This document shows positions 5,349 through 5,834 of a stretch of DNA of 5,834 nucleotides, one piece after another (the first letter of the stretch is position 1; each line of letters starts with the position of its first letter). This stretch comes from Bacillota bacterium. GTDB lineage: Bacteria > Bacillota > Clostridia > Oscillospirales > QAMX01. The notes below the pieces were generated by a model. That model saw only the letters and a list, made by a program, of their open reading frames with translations, searched no databases and was not told where the DNA came from. Made by a program: the position numbers and the translations under genes. The stretch lies in assembly GCA_029778935.1 (NCBI GenBank), contig JAKPBM010000140.1:1-5834 (forward strand), in the 5' to 3' direction.

Positions 5349-5834
5349 ATGAAACGGAAACACAATCCCGCCGAGGCGGCGTCCAAATCCGTCATCTACG
5401 TGGTGCTGATTCTCTTTGCCGTCAGCATCATCGTGCCGGTGAGCTGGGCGTTTTTCGCCTCCGTCAAGCAAAACGTCGAGTTTTACGGCAACCCCTGGGC
5501 TTTGCCGAAGGGCTTTTACTACCAGAACTTCATCGACGCCTTTAACAAAGCCAACATGGGTTCGTATCTTTTAAACTCGGTCATCGTGACCGCGGTGGCG
5601 CTGGCTATTTTGCTGGTCGTGGCGCTGCCTGCGGCGTAAGTTTTGTCCCGCACGAAATTTTTCGGAAGAAGGCTTCTGAATACTGCCTTTATGGGCGGGC
5701 TGTTTATCAACGTCAACTACATCGTCGTGCCCATCTTTCTGATGCTGGTCAACGGCGACAAGTGGCTGCGCAGCACCTTCGGCGAGGGCTTCCTGCTCAA
5801 CAATATCGTCGTACTCGCCCTGGTGTACGCGGCG
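5349..5834 (+). pseudogene. Sugar ABC transporter permease, MalG type, interrupted by in-frame TAA and cut by the window end
   Basis: The second channel subunit, partner of the MalF-type protein. ATG 5349 has AAGGAG (5334-5339) nine bases upstream, overlapping the end of the previous gene. The first 96 codons encode a basic N-terminus, a first helix (about 14-37, IYVVLILFAVSIIVPVSWAF), the typical external stretch with NPWALPKGFYYQNFIDAF, and a second helix ending LPAA. Codon 97 is TAA (5637-5639). The same frame then continues without a shift as VLSRTKFFGRRLLNTAFMGG and another helix (INVNYIVVPIFLMLV) to the end of the window. In this family 'AAYALSR'-type sequence is usual at this point, so the TAA replaces an expected tyrosine (TAC or TAT), one base change. 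The EAA loop would lie beyond the window. Alternatives are an assembly error, or restart at TTG 5643, which has no ribosome binding site. Confidence 0.85.

Noticed and set aside
1..5834. CRISPR array, insertion sequence, tRNA or rRNA
   Set aside because: No regularly spaced repeats, transposase-like protein, terminal inverted repeats with target duplication, or tRNA T-loop signature were seen on either strand.

Overview
The window looks like chromosomal DNA of a moderately GC-rich Bacillota, probably Clostridia or a Paenibacillus-like lineage. The evidence is strong AAGGAG-type ribosome binding sites, frequent TTG/GTG starts, a lipoprotein-anchored sugar-binding protein, an AraC-family regulator with an N-terminal cupin, and what looks like the tail of a type II pantothenate kinase. 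The taxon is inferred from style; no marker gene is present.

Layout: (1) 2-211, the C-terminal tail of a type II pantothenate kinase-like protein, + strand. (2) 212-918, about 700 bases with no convincing gene but many palindromes. These include two copies of the same 23-bp arrangement, CATGTAAAG-N8-TTTACA (235-257 and 637-659), and a likely terminator at 363-402. (3) 919-1350, an unrecognised four-helix membrane protein, + strand, overlapping by 14 bp the end of a convergent small unrecognised protein (1573-1337, - strand). (4) A strong, potentially bidirectional terminator at 1652-1682. (5) An AraC-family regulator on the - strand (2589-1732), divergent from (6) a sugar ABC transporter operon on the + strand: solute-binding lipoprotein (2938-4302), MalF-type permease (4439-5332) and MalG-type permease (5349 to beyond the window end).

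Reading as a system: the regulator probably senses a sugar through its cupin and activates the divergent transport operon. That promoter has a perfect TATAAT but a poor -35, with repeated TGCGC elements just upstream. The binding protein captures the sugar outside the cell and the two permeases form the channel. No ATPase gene is visible, as is common for this transporter class (CUT1), where one ATPase serves several importers. The binding protein resembles those for amino-sugar-containing disaccharides (CPR_0540/NgcE-like), so the substrate may be a host-glycan or chitin-type sugar; this is a recollection of family sequence, not a search.

The most striking observation is that two genes of this locus carry an in-frame TAA with coding-like sequence continuing in the same frame on the far side. 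In the MalG-type permease it sits at codon 97, where a tyrosine is expected. In the regulator it is codon 6 counted from the only well-placed start codon. The locus may be decaying, or the assembly may contain errors. Genome-wide TAA recoding is unlikely because three other genes here end properly at TAA.
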